Shown in pieces: positions 42,580 through 51,401 of a DNA stretch of 64,000 nucleotides. The translations under genes and the position numbers were made by a program. The notes under the pieces are model-generated. The model made no database searches and had not been told where the DNA came from. It worked only from the letters and a program-made list of their open reading frames with translations. Within the stretch, counting starts at the first letter, position 1. Every line of letters begins with the position of its first letter. Location of the stretch: positions 372,001-436,000 of the forward strand of contig JAZKDO010000001.1 of NCBI GenBank assembly GCA_040387555.1. The letters are read 5' to 3'. This stretch comes from UBA4416 sp040387555 (GTDB taxonomy: Bacteria; Bacteroidota; Bacteroidia; B-17B0; Aurantibacillaceae).

Positions 42580-42730
42580 TTTCAGAGAGAATTTGTATAA
42601 ATATAAAGAAACATTGATTTCCCTGATGAAAAATCTGCCTTCAACAGCTATCAACAAACTTTTATCTCTATACCAATTTAGGTACCGATAATCAAAACGT
42701 GGCGCAGCCATTCAACACGTGGATTTTCCC

Positions 42731-42738
42731 TACCTTTG
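42731..42738 (+). promoter_or_regulatory. -7 promoter box of the GAF gene
   Basis: TACCTTTG at 42731-42738; the ATG at 42744 lies 6 nt beyond it, about where transcription should start, so the message may be leaderless. Confidence 0.45.
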
Positions 42739-42743
42739 TGGAA

Positions 42744-43214
42744 ATGGACCAGAACCCCTCTCACCTTCAGCAGCTACTGCAAAAAATTGTTACCAGTGAA
42801 CATGCTTCCAAAGGCAATATTCAATTATATGATCCTTCCTTAAACGGACTGAAGATCGTTGCCCAGGTTGGTTTTGAAGAATCATTCCTGAAACACTTTT
42901 CAGTTGTAAAACCATTTGATACCTCTACTTGCGGCCGTGCCTTCGGGATCGGCAGTACAGTTGTCATCAACGATATTGAAACGGACATTGGTTATGAGGC
43001 CAACAGGCCCGCTGCTAAAGAGGCAGGGTATCGGGCTGTTAAATCTGTTCCTGTATTCAATAACCGACAAAAATGTATTGGCATGATTTCAACCCATTAT
43101 GCGGAACCGAATTGGAATTGGGATACGCACAGTTTGCTTGATTTTTTACCTGAAGTGACGTTAGAACTGGAGGCGCTTTTAATGGCACGACCATTAAGCA
43201 TGCAGATAATCTAA
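42744..43214 (+). CDS. GAF-domain sensor protein
   Basis: 156 aa from the ATG at 42744 (MDQNPSHLQQLLQKIVTSEH). A GAF fold fills most of it: KGNIQLYDPSLNGLKIVAQV, CGRAFGIGSTVVINDIETD and AVKSVPVFNNRQKCIGMISTHY. It has no output domain, so it probably binds a ligand and acts on a partner. The upstream frame from 42699 crosses the promoter box and is rejected. Confidence 0.82.
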   Translation: MDQNPSHLQQLLQKIVTSEHASKGNIQLYDPSLNGLKIVAQVGFEESFLKHFSVVKPFDTSTCGRAFGIGSTVVINDIETDIGYEANRPAAKEAGYRAVKSVPVFNNRQKCIGMISTHYAEPNWNWDTHSLLDFLPEVTLELEALLMARPLSMQII

Positions 43215-43235
43215 TCGCCCTTAAACATCAGCGAC

Positions 43236-43520
43236 CTATTTTCCGGAAGTGTTCTTGTATTTCATTGTAAAGCAAAAGGTAATGATGCTGATACACAATG
43301 ACACCGAGTTTGAAATGATAATGATCAGGTCCTTTTTGACACTGCCGTAAATGATCCAACAGGTTAATCCTGCAAATAAAACAAATAACATTCCTAAGGA
43401 AACACTCTCCGCCTTTTTCTCTTTGATCAATTTAATTAATTGCGGTAACAAAGACAAGGCTGTAAACACACTCGCAATGATGCCGATAACATTAGGTGAA
43501 TTCATGATGGCCCAAGACAT
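43236..43520 (-). CDS. SemiSWEET-type (PQ-loop) transporter
   Basis: 94 aa with three membrane helices. The first contains VFTALSLLPQLIKLIKEKKAE, the PQ-loop proline-glutamine of SemiSWEET proteins, followed by GMLFVLFAGLTCWIIYGSV and IIIISNSVSLCISIITFCF. SemiSWEETs dimerise to carry sugars by facilitated diffusion. The N-terminal Met is at 43520; a second in-frame Met five residues later is possible. Substrate is inferred from the family. Confidence 0.88.
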   Translation of the reverse strand: MSWAIMNSPNVIGIIASVFTALSLLPQLIKLIKEKKAESVSLGMLFVLFAGLTCWIIYGSVKKDLIIIISNSVSLCISIITFCFTMKYKNTSGK

Positions 43521-43890
43521 TTACCATCACCATTTTCAGTATACGATTGATATAAGGATATTGTAGTTGATGCTTTCATAATGATTGTTTAAACCGATTA
43601 TTAATATAAGGGCGGCAGTCCAGGATGTAGTAGCCTACATTCTTCGAACCCTGGACTGCAACATCTATATATATTTAAAGTGATAGTTTAAAGTTACAAT
43701 GTGTTACCCGTTTAAATTTTAAATTTCGGTAAACTGTCCTTTTAAATCGCCCTTTTTATCGAGAAATGAACCAATAGGATAAGAACCGGATTTTATAGAA
43801 ACAGTTTCATCAGGAACATTTCATCACTCACCTTCCACTTCCCTAAGTCGGTAGTTTAAATAGATGAAGAAAAAATGTACAAACTGAACA
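43521..43890. other. Intergenic region with long hairpin
   Basis: No gene is seen. A two-part hairpin at 43615-43659 has outer arms GCAGTCCAGG/CCTGGACTGC (10 bp, perfect) and inner arms ATGTAG/CTACAT (6 bp, loop TAGC), with a 9-nt bulge on the right side. It is not followed by a T-run on either strand, so it is not an obvious terminator. The rest is AT-rich spacer before the T9SS gene stop. Confidence 0.55.
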
Positions 43891-45408
43891 TTAGTGCAAT
43901 ACCATTTTCTTTACCAATCTTTCGTCACCAGATATTATTTCCATAAAATAAATTCCTTTAATCTCACAACCTAAATCAAGATGATCCGTCATCACATTTT
44001 TACACACTTTTGTGGAGATGCAATTTCCAAGTACACCATAAACGCTAATTTTCGCTTCTGTAATTTGGGTATTGAAGTTGATAGTAAAAACCCCGGAACT
44101 AGGATTAGGATAAACAGAAATCATTTCTTCAGCCGCATAGCTTTTTACGGCATCAGGAACTCCATCAAACTTCAATTTGGCAATGAATACAGCACGGTTG
44201 CCAGTGGCACCGGTAATGGTGGTAGAATCAAAATTTGTTGTCTTGTCTGTTAAGCCCGTTACATATATATTATTAAACTCATCGGCGAACCCATCTCTAA
44301 AAAAAGGTCCGGGTCCGGTAAGAATGTTTTCAAGCGGTAAAGCTTTATATGCCAAACAATTTAAAGAGGTATCTAATTCTATAACAATAGACGATTTTAT
44401 AACGGAATCACCGCAATACATGCCCGTTGTTTCACCTATCAAAAATAATTTATTATTATTGCTGATTACGTTCCCGCGCCAAACAGGTTTTTTCGTCCAT
44501 AGTTTTTGAAGCTGAGTGTTGTATTTCATCACCGTTGCATCACCATAGGTGCGCGGCTTTATGATATACAAATTTCCATCTGTATGACTGACGATATAAG
44601 GATCATTATAATAATGCGAAGTTACTCCGCCTGAATGGAAATAATCAATTAAAAACTCCAAGGAAGGTGAATACTTTATTATTTTACAATCTACACAATA
44701 CATGCAAGGATAGCTCTTGTGAGCCACCAAATAAATAGAATCCTTCATGTCCAATTCTAATTGTACCACAACAGAGTAAGCATTACTTTGGGAAGCATGC
44801 AACAATGTGAGGCTTGAATCAAGTTTCAAAACAAGGCCGGTACTATCTTTAAATACGGTGCCTTTATAAATTAATGAATCCTGCACACCAGTTGCCACTA
44901 TTAATTGGTTTGCAGAGTTCAACTCCATTTCACAGCGTCCGATGCCATCCACTTTTTCCAGATTTAAAAGAGTTCCCGAAGAGGATATTTTTGCAATAGC
45001 AGTCGCATAATCCCTGGTTGTATTTAGGATATTGCCATCCAAAATAAATTGGCCTGAGAAAAATCCGGAAAGGTAAATGTTACCTGCTGCATCTGGGCAG
45101 GCATCGAAACTATAAAAGGTGTTCTTTAGCCAGAGGCATTGTCCGTTTGTGTCAAATTTCCCTAAAAAGCCTGAAAGTTCAGGTGAACCCGGATGACGCA
45201 TATTGGTATCCCTATATAACGTGTGTCCATCAATCCAAAGAGAATCAGTATAGTTACCGGTTACATAAAATCCCGAATGACCACAGGGAAAAAGTCTGAG
45301 AAAATTTGCATAAGTATGATTATCCATTTTTCTTGCCCACTCCCATTGTTGGGCGTTTAAAAGCGATAAATGGCTCCAGCAAAAAAGGAAAAATATAATT
45401 TTTTTCAT
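43891..45408 (-). CDS. Secreted beta-propeller-like protein with T9SS sorting domain
   Basis: 505 aa. The signal peptide is MKKIIFFLFCWSHLSLLNAQ. The body is a series of ~50-residue blocks of the GNIYLSGFFSGQFILDG / NNIYVTGLTDKTTNFDS kind, as in SBBP/YVTN-like propellers. The C-terminal ~75 residues are a type A T9SS sorting domain: SVYPNPSSGVFTINF, KISVYGVLGNC, KGIYFMEIISGDERLVKKMV. It should be exported through SecYEG and T9SS and be attached to or released from the cell surface. No enzymatic motif. Confidence 0.88.
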   Translation of the reverse strand: MKKIIFFLFCWSHLSLLNAQQWEWARKMDNHTYANFLRLFPCGHSGFYVTGNYTDSLWIDGHTLYRDTNMRHPGSPELSGFLGKFDTNGQCLWLKNTFYSFDACPDAAGNIYLSGFFSGQFILDGNILNTTRDYATAIAKISSSGTLLNLEKVDGIGRCEMELNSANQLIVATGVQDSLIYKGTVFKDSTGLVLKLDSSLTLLHASQSNAYSVVVQLELDMKDSIYLVAHKSYPCMYCVDCKIIKYSPSLEFLIDYFHSGGVTSHYYNDPYIVSHTDGNLYIIKPRTYGDATVMKYNTQLQKLWTKKPVWRGNVISNNNKLFLIGETTGMYCGDSVIKSSIVIELDTSLNCLAYKALPLENILTGPGPFFRDGFADEFNNIYVTGLTDKTTNFDSTTITGATGNRAVFIAKLKFDGVPDAVKSYAAEEMISVYPNPSSGVFTINFNTQITEAKISVYGVLGNCISTKVCKNVMTDHLDLGCEIKGIYFMEIISGDERLVKKMVLH

Positions 45409-45630
45409 TTTGAAGATTTAATTAAAGTTATGCAGGCAAGTCACGACCGCTTTTATCAATTCGTTAAAACGCAATTTTTAATGGCCAGGTATTCAGAAAT
45501 TACGCCATTCTTTTAAGTATGAAACCTTAGGCAATCGTTTTTATAAAATGAAAGAAAATGCCAGCGTTACACAGTGCTAACCCTATCCGGTGCAAAGTGG
45601 ATTGAATAAGGAAAAGATGAAGTAATTTAT

Positions 45631-45638
45631 TATATTTG
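45631..45638 (+). promoter_or_regulatory. -7 promoter box of the T9SS protease gene
   Basis: TATATTTG at 45631-45638, 36 nt before the ATG at 45675. Confidence 0.45.
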
Positions 45639-45674
45639 GCTAAGGCCTCTTAGCATAATTTAAAATCAACAACT

Positions 45675-46898
45675 ATGAGACAGTTTTTAATTTTACTTAC
45701 AACACTCCTATTTATTCCAAAAATTCATAAATCACAAGGTTTTGCACCCGGTGATACAATCCTGGTTTATGACGTGATTACCCATACGCTTGATACTATC
45801 CTGCCTGTAACTGTTGATCCGTCGATTACTTTTGATTACACGTCCTCATCGATTGGTTCAATGGGCAACCAGGTGCCATTAAGTTTGACCCCACCAACCT
45901 CGAATCTTTTTTCTAACTCCAGTTTTAGTAAAATAACAAGGGCGGAACTTTCTTTTGATGTTACGCAATATCCCATGCGGACAGCTGCTGCCTTGCGCCG
46001 TATAGATAACGGGGACACTGCATGGAATTGTTCGGGAATAATGGTTGCACCGGATTATTATATGACAGCAGGCCATTGTATTTATAATTACTTTTCTCAA
46101 CCTCCCGGATTTTATACGGATAGTTTTCTTGTTGCACCCGGTTATGATAATGGAAAGTACCAGACATCGTTGCCCACTTCGATGGTGGATAAAATATATG
46201 TCTTTAAACGATTCTATGATCGTAGTAATTTCATTGATGTTGCCCTTGTTCATTTGCAGCAACCAATCGGGTATCAAATCGGTTGGACAGGAATGGCCTT
46301 TAGTTCAGACACCAGTTATTTTACCGGAAAAGTATTTCATAAATTCAGCTATCCGGGTCAAGCTATTTATCCTGATACAACGCACTACAATGGCGACACT
46401 CTCTTTTATAATTACGGCCATATTACCCAACTTAATGGTAGTACTGATTTGGGAGTTCTTAGCCCACAAGCCTGGGGCATAAGCGGCCAAAGCGGGAGTA
46501 CTTTTTTGTATACTGATAACATCGATTATTATTCTTTTGGGGTTTTCAATTTTAGCGCCGTGTACAGGCATTATCAAATTGATAATTATGTGTTTTATCA
46601 ATTTAAGCAGTTGTTAGATGGGAATCTCACCCGAGTAAATGACATCGACCAAAACAGTAAGGTAAAAATGTATCCAAATCCTTGTACAACTTCTGCTGTC
46701 ATCAAGATGGATAGAGCTCTTCATAATGCAGAGCTAACCATCATGGATCTTTATGGGCGGGAAGTGAAACATCTAAAACATATTGAAGGCTTAACCATTA
46801 ATTTTTCCAGAGAAAATATGGTGAATGGAATTTATGTGATCCGCCTGACTGAAGACCATAAAACCATAATGTGTAGTAAATTAGTGGTTACTGAATAG
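45675..46898 (+). CDS. Secreted trypsin/V8-like protease with T9SS sorting domain
   Basis: 407 aa. Signal peptide MRQFLILLTTLLFIPKIHKSQ. The protease domain shows His in YMTAGHCIYNYF, Asp in FIDVALVHLQQPIG and Ser in GISGQSGSTFLY. The serine motif is GQSGS rather than GDSGG, closer to glutamyl-endopeptidase-like S1B enzymes, so specificity may differ from trypsin. The C-terminal T9SS domain starts KMYPNPCTTSAVIKM and ends GIYVIRLTEDHKTIMCSKLVV. The gene is preceded by its own promoter box and flanked by two other T9SS proteins on the opposite strand. Confidence 0.88.
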   Translation: MRQFLILLTTLLFIPKIHKSQGFAPGDTILVYDVITHTLDTILPVTVDPSITFDYTSSSIGSMGNQVPLSLTPPTSNLFSNSSFSKITRAELSFDVTQYPMRTAAALRRIDNGDTAWNCSGIMVAPDYYMTAGHCIYNYFSQPPGFYTDSFLVAPGYDNGKYQTSLPTSMVDKIYVFKRFYDRSNFIDVALVHLQQPIGYQIGWTGMAFSSDTSYFTGKVFHKFSYPGQAIYPDTTHYNGDTLFYNYGHITQLNGSTDLGVLSPQAWGISGQSGSTFLYTDNIDYYSFGVFNFSAVYRHYQIDNYVFYQFKQLLDGNLTRVNDIDQNSKVKMYPNPCTTSAVIKMDRALHNAELTIMDLYGREVKHLKHIEGLTINFSRENMVNGIYVIRLTEDHKTIMCSKLVVTE

Positions 46899-46994
46899 TA
46901 CTTTAAGATAGAGTCATTTAAAAAAAGGGCTTACATTTTTAATACTACTTATCTTATAAAAATAACAGACCTGGTTGACATCGTTCCCACACAC

Positions 46995-48467
46995 TTAATG
47001 AAAGACTATTTTGTTCATGGATCTTTTGTTGTCAATGATTGTTTCCGCAAAATATATCCCTTTTGCTTCTTTGCTTAAATCAATCTTAAAAGCGGACTCG
47101 TTTTGATAATTTTCTTGCCATACGCAATTGCCTAAAACGTCATAAACACAAACTTTCATATCGGTAGGTTGCCCCGTTAAAACTAAATTAAAAATACCTG
47201 AAGAAGGGTTTGGATAAATGTTCAATTCACTCAAGACTGTGTTGTGTTGTACACCAACCATCCCGCTTGTAAAGCGTAGAACGGCAAAGTCGGAGTTGCG
47301 ATCGGTATTGTAACTAAATCCTGCAACCACTATTTTACCATCACGTTGAATAGCCACTGCGGCTGCACCATCTTCAATCGTTCCTACATTAGTAGTTAAC
47401 GTGCCGTTTGATCCAAAGGTAGAATCCAATGCGCCATTAGTTTGGTATCGGGCCAGGGCGAATTTGCCCACACTTGTTCCCGTTAATACAATTTTATTGT
47501 CATTCTGAATGGTAACTGCGTTAGCAAAATCATCTGAAGTGCCTATTGCTGTGATCGCCTTTCCATCGAAATCAAATGTGCTATCCAGGCTTCCATCGCT
47601 ATGATACCTCACTAAAGCAAAATCATAACTCGTACCAGGACTTAAACTGGTACCGGCTAACACTATTTTTCCATCACTTTGGAGAGCAACTGCATATCCA
47701 CGATCTCCGTAGTTGCCTACTTCGGTGATCACTTTTCCAGAATCACCAAAACTCTGGTCTAATGTGCCATCATTGTTCAAACGTGCTAACGCAAAATCTA
47801 TAGTGGGTGTATAACAATAACCAGCTATGATGATTTTACCATCGTGTTGCAAGGATAAAGAAATTGGCGTATCGGAACTCGTGAAATCCACTCTTGCCCA
47901 TCCATCTGAGGAAAAAGTGCTGTCTATACTACCATTGGTATTGTATCGCCATAGTCCAAAATCATCATTGGGTGGATAGCCGGCTTGGCCTCCCACGATT
48001 AATTTTCCATCAGGTTGAATCTTGATGCAATTTCCACTACCATGATTAATTTTTCCTTTGTCACCAAACGTAGTATCTAACTTCCCATCAACCTGGTATC
48101 GCACAATAGCTCGTTCACCAAGCACCACAATTTTTCCATCACTCTGCAAAGCAATTGAGAAGCCATAAGCTTCTTTATTTCCTGAAAAACCACTCGTGGT
48201 TACTTTTCCTCCAATGCCGAAGCTGTTATCTAATGTGCCATCCGTATTGTAACGTGCCATGGCAATTGGAGAAAAAGGGTAATCATAAATTTGGCCGCAA
48301 ACAATAATTTTTCCATCATCTTGGATCGCCACAGAGGAACCATATTCATCTTTTCCAAAATCGGTGGTTACCACACCACCTACCCCAAAACTATTATCTA
48401 AGACACCAAATTGTCCATAGGTGGTCATCTTTAGAAGAAAAAAAAAGAAGAGGACCTTGTTTTTCAT
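46995..48467 (-). CDS. Secreted delta-60 repeat (DUF5122) protein with T9SS sorting domain
   Basis: 490 aa. Signal peptide MKNKVLFFFFLLKMTTYGQ. Seven to eight ~55-residue repeats of the form LDNSFG-GGKVTT ... AIQDDGKIIVCG ... ALARYNTDGTLD are the delta-60/beta-propeller-type repeats. The T9SS sorting domain begins NIYPNPSSGIFNLVL and ends KGIYFAETIIDNKRSMNKIV. Expected at the cell surface; binding partner unknown. Repeat regularity makes misassembly or variation in copy number possible. Confidence 0.9.
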   Translation of the reverse strand: MKNKVLFFFFLLKMTTYGQFGVLDNSFGVGGVVTTDFGKDEYGSSVAIQDDGKIIVCGQIYDYPFSPIAMARYNTDGTLDNSFGIGGKVTTSGFSGNKEAYGFSIALQSDGKIVVLGERAIVRYQVDGKLDTTFGDKGKINHGSGNCIKIQPDGKLIVGGQAGYPPNDDFGLWRYNTNGSIDSTFSSDGWARVDFTSSDTPISLSLQHDGKIIIAGYCYTPTIDFALARLNNDGTLDQSFGDSGKVITEVGNYGDRGYAVALQSDGKIVLAGTSLSPGTSYDFALVRYHSDGSLDSTFDFDGKAITAIGTSDDFANAVTIQNDNKIVLTGTSVGKFALARYQTNGALDSTFGSNGTLTTNVGTIEDGAAAVAIQRDGKIVVAGFSYNTDRNSDFAVLRFTSGMVGVQHNTVLSELNIYPNPSSGIFNLVLTGQPTDMKVCVYDVLGNCVWQENYQNESAFKIDLSKEAKGIYFAETIIDNKRSMNKIVFH

Positions 48468-49031
48468 TTAGATAATTTTGAGTAAAGGTATTGAGAGAAT
48501 AATAACTCTGCCATCACATTTCGCTAAGCCCGCATTATAAATAGCTACTATTAAACGATGTAACACTACTATCAGAAAAGCTGAGGCGATCTCTAAAGCA
48601 TTTACAAAAGCACAATAGTAAGATCTTAATATGGTGTAAATAGAACTAGAATATGGTCAAACAAAAAAGGGCGCTCCTTTTGTAACATCAACCCCTATTT
48701 AGTTACCCCAAACTTTACTCCATAGATACTCCATACATAAAGCATACATAAAGCATACATACTGCGTGTTTAGTTCGTGTTTTTGTAGAAATGATTTACC
48801 TCCTCATACTCAGGTTCGCTTCAGGCTCTCCAAACGTGGAAATTTAAACCTAAAACCGGCAAAACGAAGCAAAAGAAACCAGCTTATGGTTTTGGCTTTT
48901 TGTTGCTCTAAGTTTGTATCGTCAACGGAATTTGATTCGCGGTTAAAAGGAAGACTGGCCGTTTTGAAAGCTGTAGCGCTGCAGCCAACAAAATGAAATT
49001 TTGGAATTACAAACTATAAAAATTAAAGAAA
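48468..49031 (+). other. Intergenic region with short tandem repeats and a promoter
   Basis: No supported gene; a 76-aa frame at 48766-48996 lacks coding character and contains the promoter. Three copies of an 11-nt unit ATACATAAAGC (the last one degenerate) lie at 48733-48765. TAAGTTTG at 48909-48916 is a -7 box followed by TATCGTCAA, the same downstream sequence as in the phage-like element's promoter at 13819-13834. It probably drives the genes from 49032 on. Confidence 0.5.
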
Positions 49032-49781
49032 ATGCCAAAACAAAAAGGAATAATCAAAATAAAAGGTACGCTGGGCGATATTACCTTTTACAAATCAGGC
49101 GACGGATACCTGGTTCGTGAAAAAACAGGCCTAGATGGTGCACGCATTGCCAACGACCCAGCCTTTGTGCGAACAAGAGAAAACGGTGCTGAATTCGGTT
49201 CATCGGCCGGTTCCGGAAAACTGGTGCGTGGCGCCTTGCTTCCCTTAATGATGTCCGCAAAAGATGGCCGTGTAACAGGTCGCTTGATGAAGGTCATGAC
49301 TAACATTAAAAATATGGATGCCACCTCGGTGCGTGGTAAAAGAAATGTTGGCGCAGCCATCGCGCTTGCTCCTGCCAAAGCGCAGTTGAAAGGTTTTAAC
49401 TTTAACTCCAGGGCAGTTTTAGGGAGTATCTTTTTCAGACCTTATGTGGTAAACACGGCTACCGGTGTCATCACCATCAACGGCCTGGTCCCTGGCACGG
49501 ATGTCATTGCTCCGTCTGGTGCCACGCACATGAGCCTTAAAGGCTGCTGGGCCAAACTGGATTTTAATACCAATGTGAGTGATGCAAAACTCACAAACGT
49601 CGTCAATGTACCACTGAACAATGTTTCAAGCAACGTGATCTTAACGCCGTCAGCGGCTGCAACCGGTACAGGTATCAATATCTACGCCTTACAGATTGAA
49701 TTCTTTCAGTTGATGAATGGCATACAGTATCACTTAAGCAACGGTGAACACAATGCACTGAGCATTATTGAAGTCCTTTAA
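49032..49781 (+). CDS. Conserved Bacteroidota protein of unknown function (possible structural protein)
   Basis: 249 aa, no signal peptide. The N-terminus KGIIKIKGTLGDITFYKSGD is followed by YLVREKTGLDGARIANDPAF and RTRENGAEFG, a signature I remember from many Bacteroidota genomes, often in several copies. A basic helical segment and a beta-rich C-terminal half follow. It has a promoter about 110 nt upstream and is followed by a small membrane protein. Abundant hydrophobic and Gly/Ser/Thr content would suit a self-assembling coat-like protein, but there is no direct evidence of function. Confidence 0.8.
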   Translation: MPKQKGIIKIKGTLGDITFYKSGDGYLVREKTGLDGARIANDPAFVRTRENGAEFGSSAGSGKLVRGALLPLMMSAKDGRVTGRLMKVMTNIKNMDATSVRGKRNVGAAIALAPAKAQLKGFNFNSRAVLGSIFFRPYVVNTATGVITINGLVPGTDVIAPSGATHMSLKGCWAKLDFNTNVSDAKLTNVVNVPLNNVSSNVILTPSAAATGTGINIYALQIEFFQLMNGIQYHLSNGEHNALSIIEVL

Positions 49782-49818
49782 AAACAAAAATTATAAATCA
49801 TTAAAACAAAAAAAAGAA

Positions 49819-50133
49819 ATGACAATTATAGACAGATTAAAAGCACCAACTCCTAAATTTTTCAAGATCCTTAGAAATGTTGGTTTAGGATTAGCCGCAG
49901 CAGGCGGTGTGTTAGTAGCCACACCCATTGCTCTGCCTGCTATAGCAATTACCATTGGCGGATACCTCATCGTCGCCGGAAGTGTGGCCACAGCGGTGAG
50001 CCAGGCAGTTGTAGATGCTTCTTCAGGTTCATCAATCAAAGTGATTCAGGCAAGCAAAGAATCAAAGGGAACTGCTGCTTCAGTAACCGCAACAGCGTCC
50101 AGTACCTCAACGGTGATTGTGAAAGAGAAGTAG
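49819..50133 (+). CDS. Small two-TM (holin-like) protein
   Basis: 104 aa from the ATG at 49819 (MTIIDRLKAPTPKFFKILRN); a longer frame from 49768 overlaps the end of the previous gene. Two adjacent hydrophobic helices (GLGLAAAGGVLVATPIALPA and ITIGGYLIVAGSVATAVSQA) are followed by a Ser/Thr/Ala-rich tail. The pairing with the 249-aa protein looks conserved from memory. Pore-forming or membrane-anchoring role inferred. Confidence 0.72.
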   Translation: MTIIDRLKAPTPKFFKILRNVGLGLAAAGGVLVATPIALPAIAITIGGYLIVAGSVATAVSQAVVDASSGSSIKVIQASKESKGTAASVTATASSTSTVIVKEK

Positions 50134-50325
50134 TCAGAGTAAAGGAAACAGTGGCAGGTGCAGTGTCATATCGCTAATTTAAACAGAGCAACTACTGAAC
50201 TCGCCGGATGGCCAATCAGGATGACTCTCCGAAAATAAAATAATACGATATCAGCCGCGCACTGCCAGCTCCTTAGCCCGGTCTTGGTGTAACAGAAAAA
50301 ATAATAACCATTAAAAATTAAAAAA

Positions 50326-50652
50326 ATGAAAGAAGAAAATAAAATCAGTAAAGAACCCACCCGAAAAGTGTCGGTAGAAGTAGTGCCCTGCGAGCGTAAA
50401 GCACAAAGACAAGATGGAACCATGGAAATGATGAACCATGAGAATCAGGATGATCCTTGTTCAGGTAAAATAACCATGTCCGTAATGGCAGAGGGTTCGA
50501 AGCTTACCAAAGCGGATGCCGGACGTGTGGCGACGTTTAATGAAGAAGTGTTTATCTCTGTGCGCGTTTTGCCGGTTGAAACAGGGCATACGCCGGTAGT
50601 CGAGATGAGTGTTTCAGAGAAATGTTTTATGACGTTTCAGGAGGTACGTTAA
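50326..50652 (+). CDS. Hypothetical protein, 108 aa
   Basis: 108 aa, soluble. A charged N-terminus (MKEENKISKEPTRKVSVEV) precedes a beta-rich C-terminal half (GKITMSVMAEGSKLTKADAG; SVRVLPVETGHTPVVEMSVS). Preceded by a 192-nt spacer and followed by a terminator. No family is recognised. It may belong to the same cassette as the genes on either side. Confidence 0.62.
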   Translation: MKEENKISKEPTRKVSVEVVPCERKAQRQDGTMEMMNHENQDDPCSGKITMSVMAEGSKLTKADAGRVATFNEEVFISVRVLPVETGHTPVVEMSVSEKCFMTFQEVR

Positions 50653-50678
50653 ATTTTTTTAATGAATCGGGTTTGATC

Positions 50679-50708
50679 AAGAGGGTGCTTTAGGGCACTC
50701 TCTTTTTT
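50679..50708 (+). terminator. Intrinsic terminator after the 108-aa gene
   Basis: AAGAGGGTGC-TTTAGG-GCACTCTCTT, a 10-bp stem with one G-T pair, followed by TTTT. Confidence 0.75.
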
Positions 50709-50753
50709 GTTTGCATTTTAAAGTGGCGATACTATAGGCCTAATTGACATTAT

Positions 50754-50786
50754 GGTCACATGTGACCGGTTTTGACCACTGTGACC
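50754..50786 (+). promoter_or_regulatory. Palindromic operator upstream of the HTH gene
   Basis: GGTCACATGTGACC (50754-50767) is a perfect 14-bp palindrome. The half-site TGTGACC repeats at 50780-50786 next to TTGACCAC. A weak -7 region lies around 50790-50800, before the ATG at 50827. The layout suggests a repressor site for the HTH protein or another regulator. Confidence 0.55.
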
Positions 50787-50826
50787 TTAGAAAGTTTTGG
50801 ATTATTGCAGTCTAATTATAAAAGCC

Positions 50827-51132
50827 ATGGAAAGTATTATTTTAACAGAGAGCCAGTATGAAAGCCTTGAAAAAACACTCACAGAACTCAGGACAAAAAT
50901 TGCCAATGAAGACAAAAGCCCTGCAGAAAAATACATCGATAACCAGGAGTTTATACTGCTCATGAAAATCTCAAAGCGTACCGCACAAAGCTGGAGAACC
51001 GCCGGTAAAATAGGGTATTCGCAGATCGGTAATAAATTCTATTACCGACTCTCGGATGTGGAGGCTCTGTTGCAGAGTTACTATGTGAAAGCAATGAAAG
51101 TAAAATCATGTTTAACCGCCTCGCGTCGCTGA
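50827..51132 (+). CDS. Helix-turn-helix (excisionase-type) protein
   Basis: 101 aa from the ATG at 50827 (MESIILTESQYESLEKTL). A coiled N-terminal helix is followed by DNQEFILLMKISKRTAQSW and GKIGYSQIGNKFYYRLSDV, a MerR/excisionase-like winged HTH as found beside Bacteroidota mobile-element genes. The palindrome upstream may be its own operator. Likely a regulator or excision factor of the small cassette. Confidence 0.8.
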   Translation: MESIILTESQYESLEKTLTELRTKIANEDKSPAEKYIDNQEFILLMKISKRTAQSWRTAGKIGYSQIGNKFYYRLSDVEALLQSYYVKAMKVKSCLTASRR

Positions 51133-51401
51133 GGCTCTCGAAGCGCCTCTATCACATACACCTACCCATACCATACTAATAATGCACCCTTAGCGGAGTC
51201 GACGGGACTAAGAGAAAAAGTAACATAAAGACTGTCCCTTAGACCATGAGCGTAGTGAAGGGATTAAGAAATTGTCCCCAATAACTAAACAATTTTAAGT
51301 AATTGATTTGCTACAAATTATAGCTAAACGATGCTACATTTTGAGAAATTGATTTTAAAAGAGGTCTTTTTGATGTACCTTAGCTAAAGAAAGCTAAACT
51401 A

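Noticed and set aside
48733..48765. Short CRISPR-like tandem repeat
   Set aside because: The 11-nt units are directly adjacent with no spacers, so it is a simple tandem repeat. No cas gene is present.
48766..48996. 76-aa plus-strand frame
   Set aside because: It contains the promoter of the downstream gene and has no recognisable domain; better seen as intergenic.
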